From assembly GCA_003258795.1 (NCBI GenBank), contig QHMH01000007.1, forward strand, positions 93,024 through 157,023: a stretch of 64,000 nt of DNA, read 5' to 3'. This DNA is from Candidatus Melainabacteria bacterium (GTDB lineage: Bacteria; Cyanobacteriota; Vampirovibrionia; Gastranaerophilales; Gastranaerophilaceae). Below are positions 8,793-16,876 of the stretch, one piece after another. Under the pieces are notes generated by a model, which was given only the letters and a program-made list of their open reading frames with translations, was not told the DNA's origin and made no database searches. The translations under genes were made by a program, and so were the position numbers. Numbering within the stretch: the stretch's first letter is position 1; each line of letters starts with the position of its first letter.

Positions 8793-9761
8793 TTATACTT
8801 CGTTATTTATACTTTTTATAATAATTTGATCGTTTTCAATTCTTGCTTCTTGAGGTGTAAATTCGTTTGTTCTTTGGATATGTGGAATATTTACAGTAGA
8901 CAATCTTCCTGCATAAATACCAGCAATTCTCAATTGAATTGCATTAAGTTTTAATGCTCTGATTCTTGCATTTTTATTTCCATTTGTTCCAGCATGTGCG
9001 ATTCCACCTAAAACACCCCAAACAGTAACGTCACCTTTTGCAATAATTTCACTTCCTGGGTGAGTGTCACCAATTACAAGAATGTTTCCATCATAACTTA
9101 TTGTTTGACCAGATCTCAAAGTTTGCTTTAAATATAAAGTTGGCAAATCTTCGTCACTTGTTTCAATCTGTATGTTTTCAGTTTTGATTGTTTCATACGG
9201 AAGTTCACTCATTGATTCTTCTTGTGGATAAAGTTTACCAAAAACTCTTTCATGAGGAGTAAACAAATCAGTAGGGACTTCAACCGACTCTTCTTCAATA
9301 TATTCTTCACTTGATTCTGTTTCATTTTCTTGAACTTGTTCTATTTGTTGCTCAGTTACTTGAACTTCTTCTTGGTAAGTTTGTTGCTCTTGTTGCTCAA
9401 CTTCATCTTGAACTTCATTTTCTATAACTTGAGGTTGTTCAGGTTCTTCTTTAATTTCTTCTGTTTCAAAATTATTTTTGCATACGGAGATTTTTATTCC
9501 GAGATCGTTTGCAGATGAAATTGTTTTTTCTGTATTTGCATCAATGAAAGCAAGTCTTGATCCTGAAACTTCCATCAACGCTTTGATACTTAAAATTTGA
9601 GATTGACTCAAGTCAACATCTCTTATTTTTAAGCATATATTTTTACCTTTTGATTCACTCATTTCGAGTATGTTACTTAATTCTCCGATTACTTCGGAAG
9701 GATTTTTTGCATTACTTAAATCAATGATAAAACCGTTTTCTGTAAAATTTTCATTATCCAT
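8793..9761 (-). CDS. minC: Septum site-determining protein MinC with acidic linker
   Basis: Inhibitor of FtsZ assembly. The N-terminal domain spans about 1-100 (ending ISSANDLGIKISVC). A Glu/Gln-rich linker covers about 100-190. The C-terminal MinD-binding beta-helix domain follows (TLRSGQTISYDGNILVIGD, then GDVTVWGVLGGIAHAG, then LNAIQLRIAGIYA), ending near residue 290. At 322 residues it is longer than E. coli MinC, largely because of the linker. It starts the operon; a GGGA is the only ribosome-binding candidate. Confidence 0.92.
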   Translation of the reverse strand: MDNENFTENGFIIDLSNAKNPSEVIGELSNILEMSESKGKNICLKIRDVDLSQSQILSIKALMEVSGSRLAFIDANTEKTISSANDLGIKISVCKNNFETEEIKEEPEQPQVIENEVQDEVEQQEQQTYQEEVQVTEQQIEQVQENETESSEEYIEEESVEVPTDLFTPHERVFGKLYPQEESMSELPYETIKTENIQIETSDEDLPTLYLKQTLRSGQTISYDGNILVIGDTHPGSEIIAKGDVTVWGVLGGIAHAGTNGNKNARIRALKLNAIQLRIAGIYAGRLSTVNIPHIQRTNEFTPQEARIENDQIIIKSINNEV

Positions 9762-10074
9762 TTATTTTTCCCGATTAAACTTATACAACATTGAGTTTAT
9801 CTCAAATATGAAGAATAAACAATTACAAATTTTGTATCAAATTTTTTTTATAGGGCATGCTCTTGTCATGCCCAAAATTATCAAATAATCTGATTTGTTA
9901 CAAAAGTTAATAAAACTAAAATCCATGGAAAACCATGTCGCTACATGGTTTTCGGGGGGTAAAAAACCCAAAACATGCTCTGGGCATGGGTTTTCATGAT
10001 TTTGAAATCTAAAATCCAGTAATAGTGCGCCTTTTGGGGTCTGTAACAAAACTTCATAAAGGCATGAGCCACAC
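9762..10074. other. Palindrome-rich spacer between minC and the cysteine-rich gene
   Basis: No convincing gene. It holds a series of hairpins containing CATG: GGGCATG/CATGCCC (9854-9874), AAAACCATGT/ACATGGTTTT around 9935-9958, and a composite AAAACCC...GGGTTTT stem enclosing CATGC/GCATG at about 9967-9994. Two similar stretches, TGTTACAAAAGTTAATAAAA near 9896 and TGTAACAAAACTTCATAAAG near 10041, flank the hairpins. The composition is visibly richer in G and C than its surroundings. Confidence 0.5.
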
Positions 10075-10102
10075 TTGAAAATCGTCCATGAGTTCTTATA
10101 AT
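10075..10102 (+). promoter_or_regulatory. Promoter of the cysteine-rich small protein leader
   Basis: TTGAAA (10075-10080), a 16-base spacer and a perfect TATAAT (10097-10102). The predicted start near 10109 gives a leader of about 84 bases that contains the hairpin GGCTTT/AAAGCC at about 10111-10125 and the terminator-like hairpin at 10151. Confidence 0.65.
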
Positions 10103-10150
10103 GAGGAAAAGGCTTTAAAAAAGCCGTTTGGGGTAGATTTATAAGTTGTC

Positions 10151-10176
10151 CTGCAAATTAACATTTGCAGTTTTTT
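10151..10176 (+). terminator. Terminator-like hairpin in the leader (possible attenuator)
   Basis: Perfect 8-bp stem CTGCAAAT/ATTTGCAG with a TAAC loop (10151-10170), followed by six T. It lies between the promoter at 10075-10102 and the GGAGG ribosome binding site at 10183-10187. It could therefore stop transcription before the gene, or end a short RNA of about 68 bases. No known riboswitch motif was recognised. Confidence 0.55.
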
Positions 10177-10192
10177 GAAATTGGAGGAAACT

Positions 10193-10411
10193 TTGTTAAG
10201 AAGTCGTGATATGGGTAGAGCTGTGGCGGTTAGAAGATGGACACCGACAGCAACTGATTGTTATAAAAGAGGATGTAATTGTGAAGGTTGCTTCTATCGT
10301 GATTTTTTTAGTGGTAGCAGTCAAAAATGTCAAATGAAAGCAGCAGTTCTTGAATTAGTAAGAACAATAGGTACTCCGGATGTTGAACTTCAACAGATTA
10401 TTTTAGATTGA
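10193..10411 (+). CDS. Small cysteine-rich protein, 72 residues, TTG start
   Basis: Function unknown. A basic N-terminus (RSRDMGRAVAVRRW) is followed by a cysteine cluster DCYKRGCNCEGC and a further cysteine in SQKCQMK, suggesting a metal-binding knuckle. The C-terminus is helical (AAVLELVRTIGTP). A strong GGAGG (10183-10187) fixes the TTG at 10193; the in-frame ATG at 10211 would be 23 bases from it. It lies 74 bases upstream of the ribosome hibernation factor on the same strand. A small nucleic-acid-binding regulator is possible but not shown. Confidence 0.7.
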   Translation: MLRSRDMGRAVAVRRWTPTATDCYKRGCNCEGCFYRDFFSGSSQKCQMKAAVLELVRTIGTPDVELQQIILD

Positions 10412-10485
10412 TAATTACGGGTATTTAATTTTTTTTTGTTTGTTATATAATCAATTCAGTTCTATTTACTTAATCGGAGGAAAAA

Positions 10486-10833
10486 ATGTACATTCATGTT
10501 AACGGAAAAAATATAGAAATTACACCTGCAATCAAAGCTTATGTTAAGGAAAAAATTGGCAAAGTTGCAAATTATTACGATCAAATACAAGGTATAGATG
10601 TAATTTTGTCAGTTATTAAAAATCCTGCTGCATCAGGAAAACATGTTGCAGAGGTTGTATGCAAGTTGACATCGGGTGCTATTCATTGTGAAGAATCTGC
10701 AGAATCTATGTATGCAAGCATTGACTTACTTGCTGATAAGTTAGGTAGACAAATTAAAAAATTCAAAGATAAAACTCTTTTGCCTAAAGATAAATCTTCA
10801 ATCAGAACTGACATTACAGAAGATGCAGAATAA
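10486..10833 (+). CDS. hpf: Ribosome hibernation-promoting factor, short form
   Basis: Binds the 30S decoding site and inactivates ribosomes in slow growth. The 115 residues match the HPF/RaiA fold: VNGKNIEITPAIKAYVKEKIGK at the start, a central beta sheet and a second helix MYASIDLLADKLGRQIKKFKDK. It lacks the roughly 60-residue C-terminal dimerisation domain of the long form (LrtA in cyanobacteria). GGAGG precedes the ATG at ideal spacing, and TATAAT at 10446-10451 suggests a promoter of its own. An intrinsic terminator follows directly. Confidence 0.93.
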   Translation: MYIHVNGKNIEITPAIKAYVKEKIGKVANYYDQIQGIDVILSVIKNPAASGKHVAEVVCKLTSGAIHCEESAESMYASIDLLADKLGRQIKKFKDKTLLPKDKSSIRTDITEDAE

Positions 10834-10852
10834 GAAAATAAATTTTATAAAA

Positions 10853-10880
10853 ATGCTCCCATACGTGGGAGTATTTTTTT
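10853..10880 (+). terminator. Intrinsic terminator after hpf
   Basis: Stem CTCCCA/TGGGAG with TACG loop, extended outward by G-T and A-T pairs, followed by seven T. The T run runs directly into the -35 region of the next promoter. Confidence 0.9.
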
Positions 10881-10907
10881 GCCTCAATTGTGAATTGATG
10901 ATACAAT
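10879..10907 (+). promoter_or_regulatory. Promoter of the sensor kinase, leaderless type
   Basis: TTGCCT (10879-10884), a 17-base spacer and TACAAT (10902-10907) preceded by TGA, an extended -10. Exactly six bases follow before the ATG at 10914, and there is no Shine-Dalgarno site. Confidence 0.65.
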
Positions 10908-10913
10908 AAACTT

Positions 10914-12719
10914 ATGAGTAAGAATAATATGACAATTCAAAGCCGTTTAATTCTGACGGGACTTATTATAAGTACGATATTTATCGTCGTAACTGCAATT
11001 TTAGCAACTTTCAATATTCAAAATAAATTGGAAGAAGGTTATAGGAATTTTGGACGAATTATTTCTAAAACACTTGCGGTTGAAACGGTAGATTTAATTA
11101 AGGATATTCCAGACAATGCGGTATATATGACGCTGAAGGAACATTCGGGAAAAATTCTTGAAAATAACGATGATATAGCATTCATTGAATTCAGAAATAA
11201 TTCCGGTAATATAACATATTCAAGTAAAGAGGATTATACAAAACAATCTGGTCTTGCCACTGTTGTTGTGAATTCACCAATGATGCTTATAAATTCAAAT
11301 GGTAAGACTCCAATAGGTTCAGTTTTTGTTGGACTTTCCGGAAACATCATTTCGCAAATAAATTCTACAGTTAAAGCATCACTTTTGTTTGTTTTTATTA
11401 TTGTTTGGCTTGTGTTCTCTCTTGTAATTCTTGTAAATTCGTACTTAACAACAAAGGAATTGAGAATTTTAAAAGACGGTGTTAAAAAAATATCCACAGG
11501 AGAATTTGGTCACAAGATAACTGATAAAGATGTGAGTCTTGAGGTTAAACAACTTTTTGAAAGTTTTAACGATATGTCTAATAGGTTGCATATCTACGAG
11601 CAACAAAATATTGAGCAATTAACATTGGAGAAAAATAAGCTTGAAACCATTCTTATGAACATTGCAAATGGTGTTGTTGTTTGTGATGGAAATGATAATG
11701 TTTTGCTCTTAAATTACAGAGCACAAAAATTGCTTTCAGTTAAAGAAAAAGAAATTTTGAATGCAAAAATACAAGATTATACCGATAATGAAGGCAAATT
11801 TTGTTTTAAAGAACTCATAAAAAACTTTAAAGATGCTTCAAAAACAGAACCATACAAGGTTGATTTACAAATTAACGATAAGGTTATAAAAACTCTTGTA
11901 TCTCTGATGTCTTCAGGTAGTGAAGAAAGCTCAGGATATATCATTGTGCTAATTGATGTAACAAAAGAGGCCGAAGTTGATAAAATGAGAAGTCATTTTA
12001 TATCAAACGTATCACATGAATTAAGGACTCCAGTTACTGTTTTGAGAAGTTATATTGATACACTATATAATTATGGTAACGAGTTTGATTATGATACGCA
12101 AAAAGAGTTTATTGGAACAATCAATGATGAAATAATTAGACTTCATCATCTGGTAAATGAGGTATTAGATTTTTCAAGGTTAGATTCTTCTTCTGTAAAA
12201 CTTGAAAAAGAAAAATGTAATTTGAAAAAACTTGTTGAAGATTGTGTAAAGTCAGTCGATGTACTTGCCAAAGAAAGAAATATTACATTTTCTATTATGC
12301 AGGAAGAAGATTTGCCAGAAGTTGTTATAAATGAAGATAGTATTTTTCGTGCATTGAAAAATTTGCTTTCAAATGCAATAAAATATTCACCAGAAAATGA
12401 TAAAATAAAGGTAAAAACAGAAAGCGCAAAAAGAAAAGGTTTTGTGCAAATTAGTGTTGAAGATCACGGAATTGGAATTGCACCTGAATACCAAAAGAAA
12501 ATTTTTGATAGGTTTTTTAGGGTAGAAAATGATACCCACACTATAAAAGGAACTGGATTAGGACTTCATTTGGTTAAGGTAACAGTGGAAAAGCACCACG
12601 GGGGCGAAGTTTTTGTGCATTCAGCTTTGAATGAAGGATCAACATTTGGTTTTATTCTTCCGATAAATCCACCGGAAGAAAAGGAAAATAAAGAAAAAGA
12701 AATGAAAAGTTCAATTTAG
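10914..12719 (+). CDS. Membrane sensor histidine kinase (HAMP-PAS-HisKA-HATPase)
   Basis: Autophosphorylating sensor of a two-component system; the response regulator is not in the window. Membrane segments lie at about 12-32 and 160-182 with an extracytoplasmic domain between. HAMP follows (about 183-235), then a PAS-like domain (240-355). In HisKA the phosphate acceptor is His368 in SNVSHELRTP. The ATPase domain has NLLSNAIKYSPEN, EDHGIGIAPEY and GTGLGLHLVK. The layout matches PhoR/WalK and cyanobacterial NblS (Hik33), but orthology cannot be decided here. Translation appears leaderless. Confidence 0.92.
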   Translation: MSKNNMTIQSRLILTGLIISTIFIVVTAILATFNIQNKLEEGYRNFGRIISKTLAVETVDLIKDIPDNAVYMTLKEHSGKILENNDDIAFIEFRNNSGNITYSSKEDYTKQSGLATVVVNSPMMLINSNGKTPIGSVFVGLSGNIISQINSTVKASLLFVFIIVWLVFSLVILVNSYLTTKELRILKDGVKKISTGEFGHKITDKDVSLEVKQLFESFNDMSNRLHIYEQQNIEQLTLEKNKLETILMNIANGVVVCDGNDNVLLLNYRAQKLLSVKEKEILNAKIQDYTDNEGKFCFKELIKNFKDASKTEPYKVDLQINDKVIKTLVSLMSSGSEESSGYIIVLIDVTKEAEVDKMRSHFISNVSHELRTPVTVLRSYIDTLYNYGNEFDYDTQKEFIGTINDEIIRLHHLVNEVLDFSRLDSSSVKLEKEKCNLKKLVEDCVKSVDVLAKERNITFSIMQEEDLPEVVINEDSIFRALKNLLSNAIKYSPENDKIKVKTESAKRKGFVQISVEDHGIGIAPEYQKKIFDRFFRVENDTHTIKGTGLGLHLVKVTVEKHHGGEVFVHSALNEGSTFGFILPINPPEEKENKEKEMKSSI

Positions 12720-12738
12720 TGTTAAACTGAAAATTTAG

Positions 12739-12766
12739 TTTACAAAAATAAAAAAAACATTATAAT
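12739..12766 (+). promoter_or_regulatory. Promoter of the secreted 192-residue protein, leaderless type
   Basis: TTTACA (12739-12744), a 16-base spacer and a perfect TATAAT (12761-12766). Six bases separate the box from the GTG start at 12773. Confidence 0.65.
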
Positions 12767-12772
12767 GTTCTT

Positions 12773-13351
12773 GTGAAGATTTTAAGAATTTTTTTACTTA
12801 TATTTATAATGTTTTTATGTCCGATGAGTGCAAATTGTGATTATGATTATGCGCTTCGGGATTATCAAGGAATTGAACTTCCTGCAGGAAGTTTTATTCC
12901 GGTAATAAGCCTTCAAAGTTTTTCAACCCTAACTCACGATGTTGGATCTAAAGTTGAATTTCTTTGCACATCAGACATGTATTTAAACGAAATAAATATT
13001 ATCCCTAAAAATACAAAATTTTATGGCTATATTGCAAAGAAAAACGAGCCTATAGTGGGAACAAATGCTGCAATGGTTATAAAAATAGTCAAAGCAGAAT
13101 TTGTTGATGGTTATCAAATTCCAGTGAGAGGGTTTATTTATTCACCACGTGGGAATGTTTTGGGTGGAACTTTAACTGCACCTGCAACATATGAAAAAAA
13201 AATTTCAAAATCTCAGGGGTTTTCCTTTAGAGTAGGTTATGTTCCTGGGGCAACAAGAAAACAGGGAGAACATCTTTCAATAGCTTCTGGTGCTGATCTT
13301 CTTATAGTTCTTGCTGCGCCGATTTATGTTACTCACACGGTCACAGATTGA
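12773..13351 (+). CDS. Secreted protein of unknown function, GTG start
   Basis: A signal peptide covers about residues 1-22 (KILRIFLLIFIMFLCPMSA). The mature part is beta-rich: LPAGSFIPVISLQSFST, then VGSKVEFLCTSDMYLNEINI, then IPKNTKFYGYI and GYQIPVRGFIY. The order of 'aggregate value to be set, pre-set default, must-be-replaced' patterns resembles the periplasmic beta-barrel part of VirB10/TrbI-like proteins, but the similarity is only by eye and no secretion genes are nearby. The GTG is placed by the promoter; no Shine-Dalgarno site exists. It probably acts in the periplasm. Confidence 0.65.
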   Translation: MKILRIFLLIFIMFLCPMSANCDYDYALRDYQGIELPAGSFIPVISLQSFSTLTHDVGSKVEFLCTSDMYLNEINIIPKNTKFYGYIAKKNEPIVGTNAAMVIKIVKAEFVDGYQIPVRGFIYSPRGNVLGGTLTAPATYEKKISKSQGFSFRVGYVPGATRKQGEHLSIASGADLLIVLAAPIYVTHTVTD

Positions 13352-13463
13352 TTTTTTATTTTAAGTCTTGTTAAGAAGAAACGATTTTAAGAAGATTTTA
13401 TTATTTTTTTGAGTTAAAATGTATTCATAAGAAAGTTACAATTATTTTTAAGGAAGGTTTGAA

Positions 13464-13949
13464 ATGCCCGCTGATACAGGTGTTCAAAAAGATATTACTC
13501 CTCGTGAGGTAAGAAATCTTTTAAATGTTGATAATAGAGAAATAGTTAATTTGTGCAGGCATGCCAAAATTACTCCTAAAAAAGATATTAGTGGTCAAAT
13601 TTATTTTTCAAAAGAAGAATTTAATGCATTGAAAAAGGCTAAAGGTGAAGTTAAGTCTACTTCTCTTACAAGTGTTGAACAACAAACTGTTATTACAAAT
13701 CTTATGACAAGACTTGATGATATAGAAAAAAATATTACAAATACTGTATCTCAAACGATAGATGAAAAATTAGATGGGATGGATGAAGTAGTTGTAGAAC
13801 TTATTAGATGTAAAACAGAAAATGAAACGTTAAGGCAAAAAATTAACGAATTAAATAAAGAAAATTACTATTTGAAAAATGCTCTTAATTCTTACAAACC
13901 GTTTGCTTTGGGTTTGTATGTTAAAAAAGAAGAAGATTTATTGATATAA
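13464..13949 (+). CDS. HTH-like plus coiled-coil protein upstream of recA
   Basis: Residues 10-60 look like a MerR/excisionase-type winged helix (ITPREVRNLLNVDNREIVN, then GQIYFSKEEFNALKKA). A coiled coil covers about 72-145 (ENETLRQKINELNKENYYL), followed by a short tail. This is the layout of a small DNA-binding regulator or nucleoid-associated protein, though function is inferred from layout only. GGAAGG precedes the ATG. recA begins 23 bases after its stop, so the two may share a transcript. Confidence 0.65.
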   Translation: MPADTGVQKDITPREVRNLLNVDNREIVNLCRHAKITPKKDISGQIYFSKEEFNALKKAKGEVKSTSLTSVEQQTVITNLMTRLDDIEKNITNTVSQTIDEKLDGMDEVVVELIRCKTENETLRQKINELNKENYYLKNALNSYKPFALGLYVKKEEDLLI

Positions 13950-13972
13950 AACATAAACCAAGGGTTAAAATA

Positions 13973-14989
13973 ATGGAAGTAAAAGAAAAAACAGAAGTAA
14001 TCGAAGCAAAAAATAAAGCTTTAAAAATGGCGATTGAAAAAATCGAAAAAGATTTTGGAAAAGGTTCAATAATGCGTCTTGGGGACAAACCTGCTGTTGA
14101 CGTTGATGTTATTCCAACAGGAGCATTGGCACTTGATATAGCGCTTGGTGTTGGCGGTGTCCCAAGAGGAAGAATTATTGAAATTTATGGACCAGAAAGT
14201 TCCGGTAAAACAACTCTTGCTCAACATATTGTTGCTGAGTGTCAGAAAAAAGGTGGAATTGCTGCTTTTGTTGATGCAGAACACGCACTTGACCCAGAAT
14301 ATGCAAGAGCTTTGGGTGTAAATATCGATGAACTTTTGATTGCACAACCAGATACTGGAGAACAAGCTTTAGAAATTACAGAAGAACTTGTTCGTTCTGG
14401 CGCTGTTGATATTGTTGTTGTAGACTCTGTTGCAGCTTTAGTTCCAAAAGATGAAATCGAAGGAGCAATGGAAGACAAACAAATGGGTTTGCAAGCTCGT
14501 TTAATGTCAAAGGCTTTGAGAAAATTGACTGGGATTATTGGAAAAACTAATACAACTGTTATATTTATTAACCAGTTAAGAATGAAAATAGGTGTTGTTT
14601 ATGGAAATCCAGAAACAACTACTGGTGGTAATGCTCTTAAATATTATGCATCGGTTAGAATGGAAATTAGAAGAGTTGAATCTTTGAAAAAAGACTCTGA
14701 AGATATTGGTAACCATGTAAAAGTGAAAGTTGTAAAGAATAAAGTAGCTCCACCGTTTAGGCAAGCTGAATTTGACATTATCTTTGGTAAAGGTATTTGT
14801 AAAGTAGGAAATCTTCTTGATGTTGCAGTAAACCTTGACATCATAAAAAAAGCTGGAGCGTGGTTTAGTTATAACGATGAAAAGATTGGGCAAGGTAGAG
14901 AAAAAGCTAAGGATTATTTAAATTCAAATCCAGCAATTCTTGAAGAAGTTGAAAGAAAAATAAGGGAAACTTTGGAGCAACAAAGTTAA
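13973..14989 (+). CDS. recA: Recombinase RecA
   Basis: ATP-dependent strand exchange and SOS co-protease activity. Walker A GPESSGKTT is near residue 73, FVDAEHALDP and VVVDSVAALVPK (Walker B region) follow, and FINQLRMKIGVVYGNPETTT contains loop 2. Length 338 is normal. AAGGG lies about nine bases before the ATG. No LexA box of a type I recognise is visible upstream. The next gene begins five bases after the stop. Confidence 0.98.
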   Translation: MEVKEKTEVIEAKNKALKMAIEKIEKDFGKGSIMRLGDKPAVDVDVIPTGALALDIALGVGGVPRGRIIEIYGPESSGKTTLAQHIVAECQKKGGIAAFVDAEHALDPEYARALGVNIDELLIAQPDTGEQALEITEELVRSGAVDIVVVDSVAALVPKDEIEGAMEDKQMGLQARLMSKALRKLTGIIGKTNTTVIFINQLRMKIGVVYGNPETTTGGNALKYYASVRMEIRRVESLKKDSEDIGNHVKVKVVKNKVAPPFRQAEFDIIFGKGICKVGNLLDVAVNLDIIKKAGAWFSYNDEKIGQGREKAKDYLNSNPAILEEVERKIRETLEQQS

Positions 14990-14993
14990 AGAA

Positions 14994-15827
14994 ATGACAA
15001 AAGGTTTTGATTTTACAAGTTATGATTTTTATTCAAACCGTTATGAAACTGAACTCGTAACGAATATTGTTGACTCCATGAAAATGATTCTTGAAGAAGA
15101 CAAGAATGAAAAACAACCTTTATTTTTAAAAATTTCAGATAACTTTTTGTTAAACATCGCAAAACGTGTTGTACAAGAAAAAAGAAAAACTTTTCTTATC
15201 GGCATAACGGGAGAATCTGCATCTGGAAAATCAACTTTTGTTGATTGGACAGTTAGAGCATGTGTTAAGGATAAAATCGATGGGATTTACACTGTAATTC
15301 GCTGTGATGATTACTTTAAAGATACATCAAGAGAGTTAAGGGAAGCTGGAAGTTATGAAGCTTTATTCAGAACTGGATTTACATTTGACACTCCAGAGGC
15401 AATAAATTTAGCATTGATGAAACAACACCTAATAGAACTCAAAAAAGGTAATACCGTCGTTTCTCCACGTTATGATTTTGTAACTTGTGAATCTTTCCCA
15501 GATGGAGAAGTTAAAAAACCTGCGAAAATTCTATTAACAGAAGGTTTATATGTATTGAACGAAGATATTAGAGATATAATTGATGTTAAAGTTTATGTAT
15601 ATACACCACTTGATGTTTTAAAAACTCGTTGGTATCGCAGAGCTGCTTCAAGAGGAAAAACAGGTTTAGCTGCAGACATGCAGTTTAGAGATGTTAATAA
15701 AACTGCTCAAGAATATATCCGCCCTACACTAAAGATTGCAGATGTTATAATTAACGGATTGGTTGAAGTAGATTACATTCAAAGAATTACAGACAAAATA
15801 TTTACCGTTATAGAGAATGCTTATTAG
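14994..15827 (+). CDS. Uridine kinase/phosphoribulokinase-family P-loop kinase
   Basis: P-loop GESASGKST at residues 73-81 and the substrate motif RCDDYFKD at about 103-110. Then come SPRYDF and the LLTEGLYVL strand as in uridine kinases, and a lid with RRAASRGKTG. The first 60 residues are an extra N-terminal segment. Nucleoside phosphorylation is likely, but the substrate (uridine/cytidine or another) cannot be fixed. It lies five bases after recA in the same direction and converges on gshB with a four-base overlap of the ends. Confidence 0.75.
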   Translation: MTKGFDFTSYDFYSNRYETELVTNIVDSMKMILEEDKNEKQPLFLKISDNFLLNIAKRVVQEKRKTFLIGITGESASGKSTFVDWTVRACVKDKIDGIYTVIRCDDYFKDTSRELREAGSYEALFRTGFTFDTPEAINLALMKQHLIELKKGNTVVSPRYDFVTCESFPDGEVKKPAKILLTEGLYVLNEDIRDIIDVKVYVYTPLDVLKTRWYRRAASRGKTGLAADMQFRDVNKTAQEYIRPTLKIADVIINGLVEVDYIQRITDKIFTVIENAY

Positions 15828-16777
15828 TCCCCTAACTTTTCTTCGGTAAGTTTTATAATTTCATCGACAATTGTTTTTTCGAGTGAAACGTTAAAATAAT
15901 TGTTTATCTCTTTTATGAAGTAACAAGGACTTGTAACATTTATTTCTATTATTTTCTCATCTATTACATCAAGTCCTGCTGAATATATTCCCATTGAATT
16001 GAGTTTTTGTGCAACTAAGGTAAAGCTTTCTTTTTCTTTCTTTGAAAGTTTTCCTCGTTTTATGTATTTGTCACAGTGATCATTAAATTTGAAATCGTCT
16101 TCTGGTGGAAGTTTGATTATTGTTTCGTCCAAAACTTTTCCATTAAGGATTAAAACTCTTTTATCACCATTCGAAGGAATATATTTTTGGACCATAGTAA
16201 GGCTTTTTTCATTATTCGTCATTGTATTTATAATACTCGTGATATTTTTATCCTTTTTGTGAAGATACATAACACCAGCACCAAAGCATTTATTAAGTGG
16301 TTTGAGAATTATTTCATCATTTTTTGATAAAAAACATTCTATGTCGTTTTTACTTGATGTAACAATATTTTCGGGCATAAAATCGTAAAAAATATCACTA
16401 TGAAGTTTTTCATTAAAATCTCTAATTGCTTTTGTGTTATTAAATATAAATGTTTTTTCTGTATTTACAAAGTCTAAAACGTAAGTGGCGTTAATATAGT
16501 CTAAATCAACAGGTGGGTCTGGTCGAAATATTACAAGATTAAAATTTTCAACTTTTTTCTTTTTAAATTCCTTATAAAAAATATTTCCATCTTTTGCAAA
16601 GCTTTCTGCACAATTTGTGTAAGGTATTGCCCTATCAAGACTTAGATGGTCAATTGTTGTTATATAAACTTCGAATCCTCGTTCAAGAAATTCTTTAATG
16701 AGCCAAAAATTTGTAACAAGGTTGTTAAACTCAAAATATTTTAATTCAATTCTGTCAATTACGAATAATATCTTCAT
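15824..16777 (-). CDS. gshB: Glutathione synthetase
   Basis: ATP-grasp ligase joining glycine to gamma-glutamylcysteine. Family features are RPDPPVDLDYINATYVLD (about 105-122), AIRDFNEKL, IILKPLNKCFGAGVMYL, VQKYIPSNGDKRVLILNG and AGLDVIDEKIIEINVTSP. Length 317 equals E. coli GshB. gshA is not in the window. AGAGGAG lies about nine bases before the ATG, but the leader also contains TCCTC/GAGGA, a five-pair hairpin that would partly cover it. A candidate promoter is TTGTGT-16-TACACT on the minus strand. Confidence 0.88.
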   Translation of the reverse strand: MKILFVIDRIELKYFEFNNLVTNFWLIKEFLERGFEVYITTIDHLSLDRAIPYTNCAESFAKDGNIFYKEFKKKKVENFNLVIFRPDPPVDLDYINATYVLDFVNTEKTFIFNNTKAIRDFNEKLHSDIFYDFMPENIVTSSKNDIECFLSKNDEIILKPLNKCFGAGVMYLHKKDKNITSIINTMTNNEKSLTMVQKYIPSNGDKRVLILNGKVLDETIIKLPPEDDFKFNDHCDKYIKRGKLSKKEKESFTLVAQKLNSMGIYSAGLDVIDEKIIEINVTSPCYFIKEINNYFNVSLEKTIVDEIIKLTEEKLGD

Positions 16778-16831
16778 AGAAAAAATCTCCTCTGAGAGGA
16801 AGTGTACTACTAAAATAAATTAACACAATGC

Positions 16832-16847
16832 CAAACTGACCAGTTTG
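16832..16847. promoter_or_regulatory. 16-bp operator-like palindrome before glmU
   Basis: CAAACTG-AC-CAGTTTG, a perfect 7-bp inverted repeat. It sits just upstream of the glmU -10 candidate TAAAAT (16851-16856), in the -35/-10 interval where a repressor would act, and within the 99-base region shared with gshB. Confidence 0.45.
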
Positions 16848-16876
16848 TAGTAAAATGAGAAAAAAGAGGAGAAAAA

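Noticed and set aside
9837..10049. A 70-codon minus-strand reading frame in the spacer after minC
   Set aside because: It is translated through the hairpin cluster, has no ribosome binding site, and its apparent protein character comes from the repeated CATG arms.
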